Shown here piece after piece: positions 60,121-64,000 of a stretch of DNA of 64,000 nucleotides. A program made the translations under genes and the position numbers. The notes beneath the pieces are model-generated. The model was not told where the DNA came from. It ran no database searches and saw nothing but the letters and a program-made list of their open reading frames with translations. The stretch is from Hermatobates lingyangjiaoensis (lineage: Eukaryota; Arthropoda; Insecta; Hemiptera; Hermatobatidae), in the NCBI GenBank assembly GCA_026182355.1, contig JAPFBL010000084.1, positions 13,665,001 through 13,729,000 on the forward strand, in the 5' to 3' direction. How positions within the stretch are numbered: position 1 is the first letter of the stretch; every line of letters begins with the position of its first letter.

Positions 60121-61100
60121 TTAGAAAATATTCTTTGGTCTAAAATATTTATTGATAGCCATGGATTGAATATTTGAAAATATTAACTAGGTGGCGGATA
60201 AGTTGTTTTAAAATACAGACAGAACTTGTTACTGGAGCGGCGAACGTGATTCAATGTATTATACACCCTCCTCAGTATCGCCGCTTGGACGAGATAAGAT
60301 AACGTCAGTATCACCGTCAGATTCATACAAACATTCTATTTTTTTTATTTATTTCTTTACTAATGATCTAATTTCAATTTTTTTTATCATAAATTTATAT
60401 ATATACTAATAAACAATTCTTTTACAACAAAAACTTTTTTATTATCTACTTGCCAAAATAATGTATTTTATTCAAATTTAAATAAAAAATATATCAATAT
60501 TGTACGTTTTTTTAATTTAAACTTGCTTAATAGTCGTTCTGAGATAACTGAAGTGTATTAAAATATATTTGTTTTTTGCACTTTTACAAGTAATGGTATA
60601 ACTATAGTAAGTATAATTGTAAGTCTTGATTTCAACTCTTATAGAATGTTAGTATCTTGTCAGAAGTATTCACTTTTATTTAAAAAAAAAAAACGTTTAT
60701 TTTAAAAACGGACAACAAGAGCAAGAATATGTTGTCCTTTGATGAAGAAGTGAGCAGATCTCAAAACTGTCAAAACAAGTACTCTTCTGATCTTTGCGTT
60801 TATCCATACCTGTAAACATCAAAAGTCTTTTATATATCCGTCTAATTGTCTGTTTTCTGTATAAAAATGACAAAACCACATCAAATTTAAATGTAAGAGG
60901 TCTCATTTTGTTGAAAATTGTGTAAATATTTTTTTAAAAATATATTTAAATAAAGAAATATCAGGGTACCATTTCTGATAATGTCAGTTCAATGAACAAG
61001 GACTTATATCGTTATTTACAGTCCCGTATCAATTGGGATAAATAATATTAGAATAATTGTGATGATGTATGATATATATTGTTATACTTTTGAAATATAC
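60121..61100. other. Non-coding AT-rich DNA
   Basis: Nothing recognised. Confidence 0.4.
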
Positions 61101-61128
61101 GTATATAATAAGTTTGGCGGTATGATCT

Positions 61129-61900
61129 CTAATCATGATATAACGAATCTTTTTTGAACCAAAAACATTTAAATTGAGCATTGGTAGGTTTGATAAACAC
61201 AGAAGTCGAAAAGCGTACATCAAAAGTAATGTCAACGTCTGGAAAAGGAATAATTTCCAGACTCTTGTTCATAACCAAGCCTCTTTCTGCAATAACTCTT
61301 ACCAATTCCTCCAACTTCTTCATAATCCTTCTCTTTCTCCCTAACCTTGAACACTCTTCTTGTGGTTACCATGGATATAATACTTGATACTTGCACTGAA
61401 GGTTTGGACGCTCTCTGACACTTCCTTCATTGCAGATCTCCACCTCTTATTCCCTCCACCTTCTCTCTTGCCACGTTGGCTGTCTTCGTGCTAAAGCATG
61501 ATGTCTTTTAGTTTCATGTTCATTATTCCTTCAGACCGAAGACATTGCCATATGGACGATTAAGGCCCATTCCTATGCTAACCTTTTCATGGAAAAATGT
61601 GTGCAGTATTTCTTGGCCACCTGACAGCTTCTTCATCTGTTTTATTTTCGCTATGTTGACATTTTCTTTATTTGGCTCCGTTGTAACCATAACTTAAAAT
61701 TTGTCTTTCACTTCTTTAAATGTTTCTCCACCACCATCACTTCTACTTACGAAATTTTTGAAACTTATTCCTATTCCAGACGTGATATTACTTTTGACAA
61801 TGTACGCTTTCGAATTCCGTACATATAAAACAACAGTACCTCCATTACAATAGCTGCCACCCTTCTCATCTAAAAAAGTTTATACCTAAATCACTGCTGT
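61129..61900 (-). pseudogene. Possible decayed LINE-like fragment (weak)
   Basis: Less AT-rich than its surroundings and coding-like on the minus strand in broken frames. One stretch (61323 down to about 61230) reads MKKLEELVRVIAERGLVMNK, reminiscent of the helix after the reverse-transcriptase catalytic motif in LINEs (leucine-rich, then ERGL.MN). Another, near 61430-61480, reads KREGGGNKRWRSAMKEV, reminiscent of a LINE C-terminal basic segment. No catalytic FADD box was seen. It could equally be chance. Confidence 0.25.
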
Positions 61901-63110
61901 GGTAATACCAATAATCTTTTATGCCTCAGTTGTGTGATATACAAAGCGAAGCATGTAGACGGATAACTGAATCAATTACTATGTGTGTTACTACCAGGAT
62001 TAAAGACTAATAATCATCTACTTAAACATTTATATCAAATTTGATTAAATTTCTCTTTATATTACAAATTGAGAAGACTTCTATGGGAGATTAAATATCA
62101 AACAAATAATGGAATGGAACATAAATAGTTTGATCTATATGTTGGTCAGATATAGTGCCCTTTGGAGACAAATTAATGAAGAAGAAAAAAGTTAAAGGTT
62201 ATGAGTAACAGCCGGGTTTAATTTATTTTAAAAAACATTCCAACTGTATTTAAATTTGTAAAGAAATTTTTAAAAATAAATGTAGAACATCTATTAGAAT
62301 TTGTTTACTTATTACTATGAATGTAAGCTGTATTTGACATCATACGAAGAATGAAAACTCTGCGTTTAGAAGTGGTAGAAACCCTTGATCACATTACAGC
62401 TGTATCCGAGCCAATCATCTCGGAATGGACAAAGGTTTCTGTCAAATCATACCTAAAACTATAGAAGTGAGGGATACTTCACTATGTACATTTATGAAGT
62501 TCATTAATGAATTAAGGTCTATTATTATGCTAACGTTTTCTTGGCAAATCTGTAGTTGAATTTAGTTATAACAATGGCATAGACAGTATGACAGCTATGA
62601 CTGTGGAGTGTTCGGGTCAGATGAGTTTCAGGCTCTCATATTCTATAATTATAATAATTTGTCATATTCACTCATCACTGATTTCACGATACCTATGCTA
62701 ATAAAATGATTATAGCCAAATGTAAACAAACGATACATATTAATTTAAATGTGAACACAAAACATCAGTTGATGTTTAAAGAGTTTGATATTATGTTTAC
62801 TTAGAGTAAAGTTGAGTGTAGGCCACTGCAAGTTTTTTAGTAGTATTTTACTTTGATTAAATAATTATTATAACATTTATTCATTAGTTCCTTAATCAAT
62901 TAATTGATTGTTAATTAATTGATTGTGTTTAAAAGTATGATAACTTTTTATCAGAAGTCATTTTTAATTTTCAACTTTTTCATTATTATTTTTTCATTTG
63001 TTTATTATTTCTTATTTGTATCTTCCCCTCCCATCTAGCTTGGTGGTGTTACTGATTGTGTAATGGTCTTTCTATTGGATTTCATTCGCCACAATGCCTC
63101 CCTGCGGGAC
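61901..63110. other. Non-coding DNA with 1.6-kb-family end fragments
   Basis: 61960-62035 (+) and 62775-62835 (+) carry distal-end blocks (GGATTAAAGACTAATAATCATC; TTACTTAGAGTAAAGTTGAG, TGTAGGCCACTGCAAG). A palindromic AATCAATTAATTGATTGTTAATTAATTGATT region lies at 62895-62926. No gene. Confidence 0.5.
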
Positions 63111-63111
63111 A

Positions 63112-63200
63112 ACTTGCCTCCTGATGATGACGTTTGTCGATATATAGAAGTGTGTTAAGACTGTAACTATCTGTATGTGTTTTCTTTATATATATATAAT
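63112..63200 (+). ncRNA. Hammerhead-like motif, family B (GAUA box)
   Basis: CUC, CUGAUGA (63121-63127), extra U, stem II GAC-GUUU-GUC, GAUA in place of GAAA, UAUAGA, AGUGUG. A TGTATGTGTTTTCTTTATAT tail and (TA)n follow, as for other family B copies. The A14 to U change predicts loss of activity. Confidence 0.45.
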
Positions 63201-64000
63201 TAGTATAAGTAGGCAGCAAATCATCTCTTCAACAGTATTTAATTGAGCCGGTTGACTCCAATTTATTAACTACTTTACACTGGTTTGGCTGTAATATCCA
63301 TATTAAGTTAGCTAGAGACATTCACAATGCGCTATCACTAAACATATACTGTAATCGAAACGTAGGAAGTCAGTTGTACCAAACTATAATTACTAACGGA
63401 CTATATTTTTAACCATAGTTACTAAATTTTAAAGTCTATAAGACTATTACTATTAAAACTAATATATTCTATACAATTCTTACTCTAACTAATTTAACAC
63501 AAATTTTATACAGGTCAACATCAAGTTTCAATTAAATAAATTATACCAATTTAAAGTAAAAATGAAATAAAAGTACTGTATTTACTAGGTCGAAGCATAA
63601 GGCTTACTAACTGAAATGGAAGCAGGAAGGTAGGTGGCAGGGCGAAGGGATGCAATAAACTGTGACCTGCCCGGGCTATTCGCCCCTCTCAGCAAGAGAG
63701 AGTCATTATTCCAATTATTTGACTAACTTAAAGTCACTGGTAGAATTCTTACAATTAAGCACTATATTTAAATCGCTATTCTGAATGTTAAGGTTTGAGT
63801 TTTGGTCTTTAATATACAGAGCTCCTAAAGTTTAAAGTATTTGGGGTCACTGCAATGTTGTAGCAATTTGGTTCCCTTCCGTCAGTATTTACTACATGAT
63901 TTTCTTCCCATCAGCTAAATGCTATTCCAGTTTTCTTGGAGTTTTTTTTTTAATTCGGGTAGTAAGTACACTATCTTTAAACGATTACGTACTGTTAGTT
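63201..64000. other. Non-coding DNA at the window edge
   Basis: A GC-richer patch at 63600-63705 (GGTAGGTGGCAGGGCGAAGG, CTGCCCGGGC, CTCTCAGCAAGAGAGAG hairpin) resembles a transposon end but is not recognised. No gene. Confidence 0.4.

Noticed and set aside
1..64000. Bacterial-type defence or biosynthetic cluster
   Set aside because: No long ORFs, operons or ribosome-binding sites. The only gene is a spliced metazoan Tob gene.

Overview
This is a strongly AT-rich, repeat-dense stretch of an animal (invertebrate) nuclear genome. Only one protein-coding gene can be supported: a Tob/BTG-family (transducer of ERBB2-like) anti-proliferative gene on the + strand. It is split by one very long intron (about 15.5 kb) and has normal GT/AG splice sites. 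The C-terminus ending in HLLVAN and the AT-rich, microsatellite-rich background suggest an arthropod-like invertebrate, but that is inference; no species marker is visible. There is no sign of bacterial operons, CRISPR arrays, rRNA or tRNA.

Layout: 1-21146 is non-coding (upstream flank and/or an upstream intron of Tob) with repeats. 21147-21899 is the exon with the Tob start codon, the BTG domain and a PAM2-like motif. 21900-37362 is the intron, which holds several copies of a 1.6-kb repeat and a dense cluster of fold-back elements set in (TA)n tracts (26940-28380). 37363-37684 is the last coding exon, followed by a probable 3' UTR to about 39.1 kb. From there to 64000 I see only non-coding DNA with more repeat copies, apart from one weak, decayed LINE-like trace.

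Two repeat systems dominate. The first is a roughly 1.5-1.6-kb family without a long ORF. Both ends carry a CTTTACTATAAGTAA motif, and an internal GT/GGGT tract has expanded differently in each copy, giving the (CA)n microsatellite at 24.05 kb. The second is a set of short elements, often near-perfect inverted repeats and often next to (TA)n. They carry hammerhead-ribozyme-like cores: a CUGANGA box, one extra nucleotide, stem II, GAAA, then in most families a short palindrome, with flanking stem I pairing. At least four unrelated sequence families share this architecture while differing in stem II, stem III palindrome and stem I sequence. This resembles the hammerhead motifs known from Penelope-like retroelements and retrozymes. 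The constant one-nucleotide insertion before stem II departs from the textbook core and is the most interesting thing in the window.

All coordinates and pairings were read by eye; no folding, alignment or database search was run.
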